Positions 8,289-15,262 of a stretch of DNA of 64,000 bases are shown one piece after another. The notes beneath the pieces were generated by a model. It searched no databases, was not told the DNA's origin, and saw only the letters and a list, made by a program, of their open reading frames with translations. Both the position numbers and the translations under genes were made by a program. Position 1 is the first letter of the stretch. Each line of letters starts with the position of its first letter. The DNA lies in contig NZ_JBBHLB010000004.1 of NCBI RefSeq assembly GCF_037572415.1, forward strand, positions 256,791-320,790. The letters run 5' to 3'. The stretch is from Flavonifractor porci (GTDB taxonomy: Bacteria > Bacillota > Clostridia > Oscillospirales > Oscillospiraceae).

Positions 8289-8309
8289 GACTTGTTGCTA
8301 TCATTATAC

Positions 8310-8315
8310 TATACT
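8310..8315 (+). promoter_or_regulatory. -10 element of hcp promoter
   Basis: TATACT occurs twice (8305-8310 and 8310-8315). Using the second, the start is near 8322. No good -35 is present, in keeping with activator dependence. Confidence 0.55.
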
Positions 8316-8361
8316 AGGCCTACAACGGCAAGCAACCGTGCAAAACCAGGAGGGCTTATCA

Positions 8362-10002
8362 ATGGAACACAATATGTTTTGCTATCAGTGCCAGGAGACA
8401 GTCGGCTGCACTGGCTGTACCAAAGTGGGTGTCTGTGGAAAGACCGCCGATGTGGCGGTCATGCAGGATTTGCTGGTCTATGTGACAAAGGGACTGGCTG
8501 CGGTGACTACCGCTCTGCGGACTCAGAACGTGCCGGTGGAGAGGGCGATCAATCACCTCATTACCCTGAATTTGTTTACCACCATTACCAACGCTAATTT
8601 TGATCAGGAGGCCATTGAGGCCCGCATTAGCGCCACATTGGAGGTCAAGGCCAATCTGCTGGCCCAGGTGGAGGGGAAGGAATCCTTGCCTGAGGCTGCT
8701 CTTTGGGACGGCTCCGGGGACTGGGCGGCCAAGGCTGCCCAGGTAGGGGTGCGGTCCACTGAAAATGAGGACATTCGCTCTCTGCGGGAGCTGATCACCT
8801 ACGGCCTCAAAGGCCTGTCCGCCTACTCCAAGCACGCCAATGCACTGATGCAGGATGATGACGAGGCGGACGCCTTCCTCCAGAAGGCGCTGGCGGCTAC
8901 CCTGGATGACAGCCTCACCGCTGATGAGCTGGTTGCCCTGACTCTGGAGACCGGCAAGTATGGCGTCCAGGGTATGGCTCTGCTGGACCAGGCCAACACC
9001 GGGGCCTATGGCAATCCGGAGATCACCAGGGTCAATATTGGCGTGGGCAAGAATCCCGGTATCCTGGTATCTGGTCATGACCTGCGGGACCTGGAACAGA
9101 TGCTGGAGCAGACCCAGGGCACCGGCGTGGACGTGTACACCCACTCCGAGATGCTGCCTGCCCACTACTACCCCGCATTCAAGAAGTACCCCAATTTTGT
9201 AGGCAACTACGGCAATGCCTGGTGGAAGCAGAAGGAGGAGTTTGAGTCCTTCCACGGCCCCATCCTCATGACTACCAACTGCATCGTGCCCCCCAAGGAG
9301 AGCTACAAGGACCGGCTGTACACCACCGGGGCCGCCGGATTCCCCGGCTGCAAGCACATCTCCGGCGGGGTAGGAGAGAAGAAGGACTTTTCCGCCCTCA
9401 TCGAGCACGCAAAGCGCTGCGCTCCTCCTGAGGAGATAGAGACCGGCGAGATCGTGGGGGGCTTTGCCCATGCCCAGGTGCTGGCTCTGGCCGACCAGGT
9501 GGTGGAGGCAGTTAAGAGCGGCGCTATTCAGAAGTTTGTAGTCATGGCGGGCTGTGACGGCCGGGCCAAGAGTCGGAACTACTATACCGAGTTTGCCAAG
9601 GCCCTGCCTCGGGATACGGTAATCCTTACCGCCGGCTGCGCAAAGTACAAGTACAACAAGCTGGATCTGGGCGACATTGGCGGTATTCCCCGGGTGCTGG
9701 ATGCAGGTCAGTGCAACGACTCCTACTCTCTGGCGGTGGTCGCGCTAAAGCTGAAGGAGGTCTTTGGGCTGGCGGACATCAACGATCTGCCCATCGTGTA
9801 CAATATTGCCTGGTATGAGCAGAAGGCGGTCATCGTGCTGCTGGCGCTGCTGTACCTGGGGGTCAAGAATATCCACCTGGGGCCCACTCTTCCCGCTTTC
9901 CTCAGCCCCAACGTGGCCAAGGTGCTGGTGGAGAACTTCGGTATCGCCGGCATTGGCACTGTGGAAGAGGACATGAAGCTGTTTTTCGGTGAGAACGCAT
10001 AA
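8362..10002 (+). CDS. hcp: Hydroxylamine reductase / hybrid cluster protein
   Basis: A 546-residue class I/II-type Hcp. The N-terminal Cys cluster is visible (FCYQCQETVGCTGCTKVGVCGK), and later ligands for the hybrid Fe-S-O cluster appear in NCIVPPKESY, TGAAGFPGCKHI, MAGCDGRAKSRNYYTEF and LTAGCAKYKYN. Hcp reduces hydroxylamine in vitro and acts as a nitric oxide reductase in vivo, protecting anaerobes from nitrosative stress. ATG at 8362 is preferred to the in-frame GTG at 8338 because CCAGGAGGG lies 8 bases before it. The divergent Crp/Fnr gene and palindrome indicate regulation by that protein. A terminator follows directly. Confidence 0.97.
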   Translation: MEHNMFCYQCQETVGCTGCTKVGVCGKTADVAVMQDLLVYVTKGLAAVTTALRTQNVPVERAINHLITLNLFTTITNANFDQEAIEARISATLEVKANLLAQVEGKESLPEAALWDGSGDWAAKAAQVGVRSTENEDIRSLRELITYGLKGLSAYSKHANALMQDDDEADAFLQKALAATLDDSLTADELVALTLETGKYGVQGMALLDQANTGAYGNPEITRVNIGVGKNPGILVSGHDLRDLEQMLEQTQGTGVDVYTHSEMLPAHYYPAFKKYPNFVGNYGNAWWKQKEEFESFHGPILMTTNCIVPPKESYKDRLYTTGAAGFPGCKHISGGVGEKKDFSALIEHAKRCAPPEEIETGEIVGGFAHAQVLALADQVVEAVKSGAIQKFVVMAGCDGRAKSRNYYTEFAKALPRDTVILTAGCAKYKYNKLDLGDIGGIPRVLDAGQCNDSYSLAVVALKLKEVFGLADINDLPIVYNIAWYEQKAVIVLLALLYLGVKNIHLGPTLPAFLSPNVAKVLVENFGIAGIGTVEEDMKLFFGENA

Positions 10003-10007
10003 ATCAA

Positions 10008-10040
10008 AAATCCGGCAGGCACAGCCTGCCGGATTTTTTT
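10008..10040 (+). terminator. Terminator after hcp
   Basis: AAATCCGGCAGGC/GCCTGCCGGATTT with an ACA loop and T7. It also overlaps the 3' end of the convergent tspO gene. Confidence 0.92.
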
Positions 10041-10515
10041 ATCGGTTAAGATACCAGACGCCCAGATTGAGGTAGGCGGCAAAGCTCACCCATAGCAGGT
10101 AGGGAAGCAGCAACCAGGCGGCAATCGGGTCGATCTTGCGGAAGGTGAGGAGGGTCCAGAGGATCAGTCCCCACAGTGCCGCCAGCCAGAGCAGGGCAAC
10201 GCCGAAGGCCTGGAGGTTAAAAAACAGAATGCTCCAGAAGAAATTGAAGGCCAGCTGTACAAAATAGAGCACAAGCCCCCGGGTGCGGATGTCGGATGGG
10301 GGAGAAAGCCAGATCCGGGCGGCGGCTATGGCCATCAGGGCAAAGAGAATGCCCCAGACAATGGGAAAGACTACGGCGGGCGGGGATAGAGGCGGCTGTA
10401 CAATGGACTGGCTGTAGGCTTTGGCCCCGTCCCGGGTGAGCCAGCCGGAGAGAAAGCCTACTCCCTCTGTGATGAGGATAAACAGGGCATAGATTTTCCA
10501 GGGAAATTGTTTCAT
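10039..10515 (-). CDS. tspO: TspO/MBR-family tryptophan-rich membrane protein
   Basis: A 158-residue protein with five hydrophobic segments, the size and topology of TspO. It has the expected Trp/Pro pattern: PPLSPPAVVFPIVWGILF in the first half, FVQLAFNFFWSILFF in helix 4 and LPYLLWVSFAAYLN in helix 5. TspO proteins bind porphyrins and have been linked to tetrapyrrole and stress responses; the role in an anaerobe is unclear. The start has AGGTGA seven bases upstream. It is convergent with hcp and shares its terminator. Confidence 0.93.
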   Translation of the reverse strand: MKQFPWKIYALFILITEGVGFLSGWLTRDGAKAYSQSIVQPPLSPPAVVFPIVWGILFALMAIAAARIWLSPPSDIRTRGLVLYFVQLAFNFFWSILFFNLQAFGVALLWLAALWGLILWTLLTFRKIDPIAAWLLLPYLLWVSFAAYLNLGVWYLNR

Positions 10516-10563
10516 ACCATATCACCTGGAGTCAGTATATACACAGAGGCGCTTTCGTATACG

Positions 10564-11169
10564 TTACTGTCCTTCGACTTCCATGGTTGCCATCTGGGGC
10601 TGGGAGTTCCCGAATTGCGCACCTCGGCTCAGCCAGTACTTATTAGCGGCCCGCAGGAACATACCTCCGGTCAGCGGCAGGGTGATGGAGAGTTGAGCGG
10701 GGCGGCCTTTTTGAATGGAACGGGCCAGCTTTTGGACCTTTCGACGGGCCATTCCCATAAACGGAGTGTTGGGGAAGGCCTCGCCGCAGCCCATCCGCAG
10801 GACACCGCCCATCTTATGTCCGCCCCGCTTGCAGAAGAGACGGATCATGTCCACTGCCACATCGTTCTGATGCGGCTCCCGAAAACCGCAGTTGATAATA
10901 ACATGGACGGTGAGGGGAGCGGTGTGCTGCTCTAACATGGCCTTTAAAAATTCCATCAGACCAGTGGGCAGGCCGTCGGTATAAAGAGGGAAAACCAGCA
11001 GCAGATCGGAACATTCCTTGAGCTGTTCCAGACAGGCGGTATGCTGCCGTTGGAGCACACTGTATTGCTCATATTCGCCAGACCAGGCGGACAAAAAGGC
11101 CTGGATATACAGTTTGGAGTTGGATTTTGGCGCCCGGGGGCTGCCGTTAACGATCATCAGTTTGCCCAT
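10564..11169 (-). CDS. Flavodoxin-fold NAD(P)H-dependent oxidoreductase
   Basis: A 201-residue protein opening with the FMN-binding strand-loop of the flavodoxin/NADPH-dependent FMN reductase fold (KLMIVNGSPRAPKSNSK), followed by DLLLVFPLYTDGLPTGLMEFLKAM, the second flavin loop. The start at 11169 is taken because the upstream in-frame part overlaps the neighbour and AAAGGTGG lies 10 bases before this ATG. It overlaps the upstream gene by 13 bases, so the two are translationally coupled. Substrate unknown. Confidence 0.8.
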   Translation of the reverse strand: MGKLMIVNGSPRAPKSNSKLYIQAFLSAWSGEYEQYSVLQRQHTACLEQLKECSDLLLVFPLYTDGLPTGLMEFLKAMLEQHTAPLTVHVIINCGFREPHQNDVAVDMIRLFCKRGGHKMGGVLRMGCGEAFPNTPFMGMARRKVQKLARSIQKGRPAQLSITLPLTGGMFLRAANKYWLSRGAQFGNSQPQMATMEVEGQ

Positions 11170-11669
11170 GCTTGTACCACCTTTCCAGCCAGATCTTCCA
11201 CCTGAGCCTCCGAGTCTGCAAAATGGATGGTGTAGTGCTCTGTCAGGGTGTTCAGGGAATTGCGGGCCAGCCATCGGTCAAAAATGGTCCGCTCCTCCTC
11301 ATCCTGAGCGCCATAGGCTACCACAGTCAGTTCCTTGGGCTTGACTGCACGCTGGAAGTGGTGGCACTCTCCGTGGTGGAGGCGGATAAAAGCCTGCTGA
11401 CTGGGGATGGAACGCTCCACCAGGCGTTTTATGGGCAGATCATAGCAGCCAAGAAACAGGCGGCTAACGACCAACAGCCGCTCGCAGCGGGCTATATCAG
11501 GGTAGATAGCCGGGGCGTCATCCCGGATGACACAGCGGCCCGGTGTCTTGACCCAGCAGCCAAAGCAGCCCACACAGTTAGCGATCTTCTGTTCGGCTAC
11601 GTTGATCAGCCGCAGATTACTGGCTGAGGGCAAGGAAGAGAGAGGGTGGTCTGTTAATATCAGGTCCAT
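11157..11669 (-). CDS. Flavodoxin-family reductase with CxxCxxC motif
   Basis: A 170-residue flavodoxin-like protein with ANCVGCFGCWVKTPGRCVIRDD, the Cys motif of the iron-sulfur-flavoprotein-like multimeric flavodoxin WrbA branch, and LLVVSRLFLGCYDLPIKRLVER at the flavin loop. An ATG 39 bases further upstream (11708) is in frame, but a TATACT -10 puts the transcript start at about that codon, leaving no leader; the ATG at 11669 has AAAGGAG upstream with a longish 12-base spacing, so I favour it. It is the first gene of a two-gene operon with the reductase at 10564-11169; the pair may form a heteromeric flavin reductase. Confidence 0.75.
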   Translation of the reverse strand: MDLILTDHPLSSLPSASNLRLINVAEQKIANCVGCFGCWVKTPGRCVIRDDAPAIYPDIARCERLLVVSRLFLGCYDLPIKRLVERSIPSQQAFIRLHHGECHHFQRAVKPKELTVVAYGAQDEEERTIFDRWLARNSLNTLTEHYTIHFADSEAQVEDLAGKVVQAWAN

Positions 11670-11770
11670 AGGTATGCTACACTCCTTTTTTCTGTTGGTA
11701 AACGACATCTAACAGTATATCATAGATAAAACAAAAATCCTAGTAAAATAATATGAATAAAGAAAAAAGA

Positions 11771-11801
11771 CAGACCTGCTACCGGGAGGGTGGCAGGTCT
11801 G
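11771..11801 (-). terminator. Terminator after the HD-domain gene
   Basis: CAGACCTGC/GCAGGTCTG stem; on the minus strand it runs into TCTTTTTTTC. Confidence 0.85.
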
Positions 11802-11814
11802 TGGGGCAGATAAT

Positions 11815-12396
11815 TCAGAGGGCGGCGCACTGGGCCTCAATGGAGGCCTCACAGTCCTTCATAGCCTGGAGGGTGCGCTCCAACAGGTCGTTCAGTTCCC
11901 AGCCAAGCAGCTGAGCGCCCTGGGCAATGGTCTCCCGGGAACAGCCAGCGGCAAAACGCTTATCCTTATACTTCTTTTTCAGACTGGACAGCTCCATATC
12001 CTGAACGCTCTTTGAGGGACGCATGAGGGCGGCGGCGCCGATCAGGCCGGTAAGCTCGTCCACGGCAAAGAGAACCTTTTCCATCTGATGCTCCGGCACC
12101 GCATTGCCCTCGGTCATGCCCCAGCCGTGGCTGACCACCGCATGGATAAGAGCGGGGTCCAGACCTTGCTCCTCCATGATCTCCCGGACTTTGACACAGT
12201 GTTCATCGGGATACAGCTCAAAATCCAGGTCGTGGAGCAGTCCTGCGGTGGCCCAGAAGTCAGCCTCCGCTTCATATCCGAACTGACGGGCAAACCAGTC
12301 CATGACCGCCTCTACGGTGAAGGCGTGACGGAGATGGAAAGGCTCTTTGTTATATGTCTTCAGCAGAGCCAGAGCCTGCGCACGGGTCAATTTCAT
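11815..12396 (-). CDS. HD-domain hydrolase
   Basis: A 193-residue metal-dependent phosphohydrolase of the HD superfamily. The paired ligands are visible: RHAFTVEAVMDWFAR (first His), AGLLHDLDFELYPDEH (HD pair) and LIHAVVSHGW (second helix His), followed by a conserved Asp in FAVDELTGLIGAA. Proteins of this size and pattern are common single-domain HD hydrolases in Clostridia and often act on nucleotides, but the substrate is not known. It is transcribed alone and ends at a strong terminator. The start has GGAGGCC upstream on the minus strand. Confidence 0.85.
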   Translation of the reverse strand: MKLTRAQALALLKTYNKEPFHLRHAFTVEAVMDWFARQFGYEAEADFWATAGLLHDLDFELYPDEHCVKVREIMEEQGLDPALIHAVVSHGWGMTEGNAVPEHQMEKVLFAVDELTGLIGAAALMRPSKSVQDMELSSLKKKYKDKRFAAGCSRETIAQGAQLLGWELNDLLERTLQAMKDCEASIEAQCAAL

Positions 12397-12467
12397 AATA
12401 AGGGCCTCCTTTTGTGCTTTTCCACATTATAGCACAGAAGAAGTTCCGATGCAAAAGGATTGCGGTC

Positions 12468-12695
12468 CTATGGCTGCGTCGGAGGAGGGAGGAAGGTGAG
12501 ACCTCCGATGCCCTCCAGCGGAAAGAGCGGCGCATGACAGCGGGCGGCAAAGCGTTCCAGCTGGTCCATGGAGTCGATCTGGCGGTATTGAGCGCTGATG
12601 ACGTCCTGTACATGGGCGGGCAGGTGGTCGAAGTATTCCCGTGCTCTGGCGTCATGGCGAAACAGGACGTAAAGGTCCCTGTAATATGCTTTCAT
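12468..12695 (-). CDS. Small hypothetical protein, 75 residues
   Basis: Not a family I can name. The 75-residue product is soluble, with a compact helical, charged body (HDARAREYFDHLPAHVQDV then SMDQLERFAARC) and a Pro-rich tail. A GGGGTG ribosome site lies 6-7 bases before the ATG. No membrane segment or signal peptide. The sequence looks like a real short protein (balanced composition, no antisense competitor), sitting alone between the HD hydrolase and a long AT-rich gap. Confidence 0.6.
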   Translation of the reverse strand: MKAYYRDLYVLFRHDARAREYFDHLPAHVQDVISAQYRQIDSMDQLERFAARCHAPLFPLEGIGGLTFLPPPTQP

Positions 12696-13119
12696 GGTAT
12701 CACCCCGGAATTAGGATGTACTGCGACAGAGTGACTTATAGACGGAAAATGAAGGAACTTCTGCAAAAAATAGTTCGTCAATTTAGCTGCGGGGAAAAAT
12801 GGGAAAAATAAGCTGCAAAAATGATTATCTGCATTTGAGTAAAAACAGAGAAAAACGGCACCTGCCAGGTAGAATGGGAGTGAAGAAAGTTTACATAAAG
12901 TGAGATTTTGAAGGTGGAAGTTAATGTCTTTGTAATAGAAATGCTTAAAATGCGGTTAAAATTGTCCACATATCCACAGAGATATCCACATTGGGGGGAG
13001 AGTGAAAGGGAAACTGACTGGTTTTCGGTAACATAATGTAAAGACGGGGAGAAAATGAAAGAAAAGAAGCAATGCCCTTCAACGTGCGCTGGTCCAAAGG
13101 GCGTACAAAAGAAAAGCAC
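12696..13119. other. AT-rich intergenic region, no gene seen
   Basis: A stretch of about 500 bases, clearly more AT-rich than its surroundings, with no convincing ORF. It contains a cluster of three DnaA-box-like 9-mers (separate entry) and, at its right end, a promoter for the DUF362 gene. No dnaA, dnaN or other origin genes are nearby. Confidence 0.6.
12962..12990 (+). promoter_or_regulatory. Cluster of three DnaA-box-like sites
   Basis: TTGTCCACA (12962-12970), ATATCCACA (12970-12978) and ATATCCACA (12982-12990) each match the DnaA box TTATCCACA at 8 of 9 bases, all in the same direction. Such clusters away from the origin can titrate DnaA or regulate nearby promoters. Confidence 0.55.
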
Positions 13120-13148
13120 TTGCGGTTCCCGGGAAACCGGTATAAAAT
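13120..13148 (+). promoter_or_regulatory. Probable promoter of DUF362-deoC
   Basis: TTGCGG and TAAAAT separated by 17 bases; an overlapping TATAAA is also present. Confidence 0.5.
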
Positions 13149-13194
13149 AAGTTGAATCAACATTACAGTGTAAACCGGGAGGAATGTTACACCT

Positions 13195-14322
13195 ATGGAA
13201 CAGGCAAAGGTATATTACTCTGACCTGCGTTGTCGGCCTGGGAAAAATTTGCTGAATAAGCTGGAAAAGCTGATCCGCACCGCGGGGATCGGGGAAATCG
13301 ACTTTGACCACAAGCTGGTGGCCATCAAGATGCACTTTGGAGAGCCGGGCAATCTGGCCTTCCTGCGGCCCAACTATGCCAAGGTGGTAGCCGATGTGGT
13401 AAAGAGTCTGGGTGGTGTGCCCTTCCTGACCGACTGCAACACCCTGTATCCCGGACGGCGGAAGAACGCCTTGGAGCATCTGGATGCCGCTTTTGAGAAT
13501 GGTTTTTCTCCGCTGTCCACTGGCTGCCAGATCATCATCGGCGACGGTCTGCGTGGCAACGACGACGTAGAGGTGCCGGTGGAGGGCGCGGAGCATATTA
13601 CCACCGCCAAGATTGGTAAGGCCATCATGGAAGCCGACGTGATCATCTCCCTGTCCCACTTCAAGGGACATGAGCAGACCGGCTTCGGCGGCGCGATCAA
13701 GAATCTGGGTATGGGCTGCGGTTCCCGCCGGGGTAAGATGGAGCAGCATGCTCAGGGTAAACCGGTGGTCAGTGAGAAGCGCTGCGTCGGCTGTGGGAAG
13801 TGCTCCATGCAGTGCGCCCATGACGCCATCTCTTATGGGGAGGATCGCAAGGCCTCCATTGATCAGAATAAGTGCGTAGGCTGTGGCCGCTGCATTGCGG
13901 TATGTAATGTGGACGCCATCCACACCGGCTATGACGCCGCTATGGAAGAGTTGAGCTGCCGTATGGCGGAATACACCAAGGCGGTGGTGGATGGCCGTCC
14001 TCAGTTCCATATCAGCCTGGTCATTGATGTGTCTCCTTATTGTGATTGTCACGGCGAGAACGACCTGCCTATCCTGCCCGACGTAGGTATGTTCGCCTCC
14101 TTTGACGCTGTGGCGCTGGACCAGGCCTGCGCCGATGCCTGCCTGCGCCAGGCTCCCATCCCCGGTTCCGCCCTGGATGATCAGATGCACCGTCCCGGTT
14201 TCTGTGATCACCACGATCACTTTATCAACAGTATGCCGGAAACTGATTGGAAGGTATGTCTGGCCCACTGCGAGAAGATCGGTGTGGGCACCCGTTCCTA
14301 TGAGTTGATCAAGGTAAAATAA
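13195..14322 (+). CDS. DUF362-domain protein with two [4Fe-4S] ferredoxin motifs
   Basis: A 375-residue protein. The N-terminal two-thirds is DUF362 (KVYYSDLRCRPGKNLL, VAIKMHFGEPGNLAF, ISLSHFKGHEQTGFGGAIKN LGMGC split here for length), interrupted near residues 196-240 by two ferredoxin motifs: CVGCGKCSMQC and CVGCGRCIAVC, each followed by a Pro-less variant of the usual tail. That gives eight Cys for two cubane clusters, so an electron-transfer role is likely; the partner is unknown. Start has GGGAGGAATG upstream. deoC follows 24 bases after the stop, probably in the same transcript. Confidence 0.88.
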   Translation: MEQAKVYYSDLRCRPGKNLLNKLEKLIRTAGIGEIDFDHKLVAIKMHFGEPGNLAFLRPNYAKVVADVVKSLGGVPFLTDCNTLYPGRRKNALEHLDAAFENGFSPLSTGCQIIIGDGLRGNDDVEVPVEGAEHITTAKIGKAIMEADVIISLSHFKGHEQTGFGGAIKNLGMGCGSRRGKMEQHAQGKPVVSEKRCVGCGKCSMQCAHDAISYGEDRKASIDQNKCVGCGRCIAVCNVDAIHTGYDAAMEELSCRMAEYTKAVVDGRPQFHISLVIDVSPYCDCHGENDLPILPDVGMFASFDAVALDQACADACLRQAPIPGSALDDQMHRPGFCDHHDHFINSMPETDWKVCLAHCEKIGVGTRSYELIKVK

Positions 14323-14346
14323 CGCCCAAAGAAAGGAAGATTTGAT

Positions 14347-15012
14347 ATGGACGTAAAGGAGATTCTGGCCCGCTGTGACCACACCCTGCTCAAACAGGAG
14401 TCTACTTGGGAACAGATCAAAGCAGTTTGTGACGACGGTCTGAAGTACGACTGTGCTTCTGTTTGTATTCCCGCCTCCTTTGTGAAGCAGGCGGCCGACT
14501 ATGTGGGGAACGACCTGAAGGTCTGCACCGTGATCGGGTTCCCCAACGGTTATTCCACCACCGCTGTTAAGGTCTTTGAAACAGAGGATGCCATCCGCAA
14601 CGGCGCGGATGAGATCGATATGGTTATTAACATTGGCTGGGTGAAGGACCAGCGGTGGAATGATCTGCTGGAGGAGATCAAAGCCATCAAGGCCTCCTGT
14701 CAGGGGCGTATTCTGAAGGTCATCGTGGAGACCTGCCTGCTGACCCAGGATGAGAAGGTCAAGATGTGCCAGATCGTTACCGAGGCGGGAGCCGACTATA
14801 TCAAGACCTCCACCGGATTCTCCACCGGCGGCGCTACCCGTGAAGATGTGGCTCTCTTCAAGGCTAATGTGGGGGCTGAAGTGCGTATCAAGGCTGCCGG
14901 CGGCATCCGTACGCTTCAGGACGCCGAGGATTTTATCAACCTGGGCGCCGACCGCCTGGGTACTTCCGCTATTGTTAAACTGGTGAAGGGGCAGACACCC
15001 CAGGGATACTGA
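14347..15012 (+). CDS. deoC: Deoxyribose-phosphate aldolase
   Basis: A 221-residue class I aldolase, full length for DeoC, which splits 2-deoxyribose-5-phosphate into glyceraldehyde-3-phosphate and acetaldehyde in deoxynucleoside breakdown. The Schiff-base Lys is in GADYIKTSTGFSTGGAT, with CDHTLLKQ at the start, NGADEIDMVINIG and KAAGGIRTLQDAEDFI at the end. GAAAGGAAGA lies upstream of the ATG. The last 21 codons are copied exactly at 15143-15206, downstream of a palindromic insertion; the gene itself is intact and ends in TGA, while the copy ends in TAA before the terminator. Confidence 0.96.
   Translation: MDVKEILARCDHTLLKQESTWEQIKAVCDDGLKYDCASVCIPASFVKQAADYVGNDLKVCTVIGFPNGYSTTAVKVFETEDAIRNGADEIDMVINIGWVKDQRWNDLLEEIKAIKASCQGRILKVIVETCLLTQDEKVKMCQIVTEAGADYIKTSTGFSTGGATREDVALFKANVGAEVRIKAAGGIRTLQDAEDFINLGADRLGTSAIVKLVKGQTPQGY
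14947..15010 (+). repeat. Direct repeat, copy 1 (3' end of deoC)
   Basis: The last 64 bases of deoC up to the first base of the stop codon. Identical, 64 of 64, to 15143-15206. Offset 196 bases. Confidence 0.97.
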
Positions 15013-15142
15013 GCGCTGAGGGGTCGGCGCCCAGGACCCGCCGCAGGCAGGACGCCGCCAATGCGGCGCAGGCCGGGGGAATTCAGTTTCCCCGGCCGCA
15101 AATAAAAAGAGGGGTCCCCATGAGATTGTATCTCATGGGGTA
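15011..15142 (-). repeat. Palindromic intergenic element A, between deoC 3'-end copies
   Basis: A 132-base non-coding segment made of hairpins. Read on the minus strand it carries a GGCCGGGG stem around AAACTGAATT, then the linker TGCGCCG and a CCTGCC/GGCGGG stem, the same order as elements B, D and E. At its right edge CCCCATGAGA/TCTCATGGGG (15116-15140) forms a perfect 10-bp stem. It is bounded on both sides by the 64-base deoC repeat. Confidence 0.7.
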
Positions 15143-15206
15143 GCCGACCGCCTGGGTACTTCCGCTATTGTTAAACTGGTGAAGGGGCAGACACCCCAGG
15201 GATACT
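15143..15206 (+). repeat. Direct repeat, copy 2 (duplicate deoC 3' end)
   Basis: Exact copy of 14947-15010. In the deoC frame it would again end in ...TPQGY followed by TAA. Probably the displaced original end of the gene, because the native-looking terminator follows it. Confidence 0.95.
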
Positions 15207-15222
15207 AATTCAAACAAGATAT

Positions 15223-15262
15223 AACAAGGCCCTCCGGCACTGCCGGAGGGCCTTGTTGTTTT
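15223..15262. terminator. Terminator shared by deoC and ptsI
   Basis: AACAAGGCCCTCCGG/CCGGAGGGCCTTGTT, then GTTTT on the plus strand. The minus-strand side also has an AT-rich tail. Confidence 0.85.

Noticed and set aside
12696..13119. Replication origin (oriC)
   Set aside because: DnaA-like boxes and AT-rich DNA are present, but only three boxes, no dnaA/dnaN/gyrB neighbours and no clear unwinding repeat. Kept only as a DnaA-box cluster.
12778..14382. A 534-codon minus-strand frame opposite DUF362
   Set aside because: Antisense of a clear ferredoxin gene and runs through the promoter and DnaA-box region.
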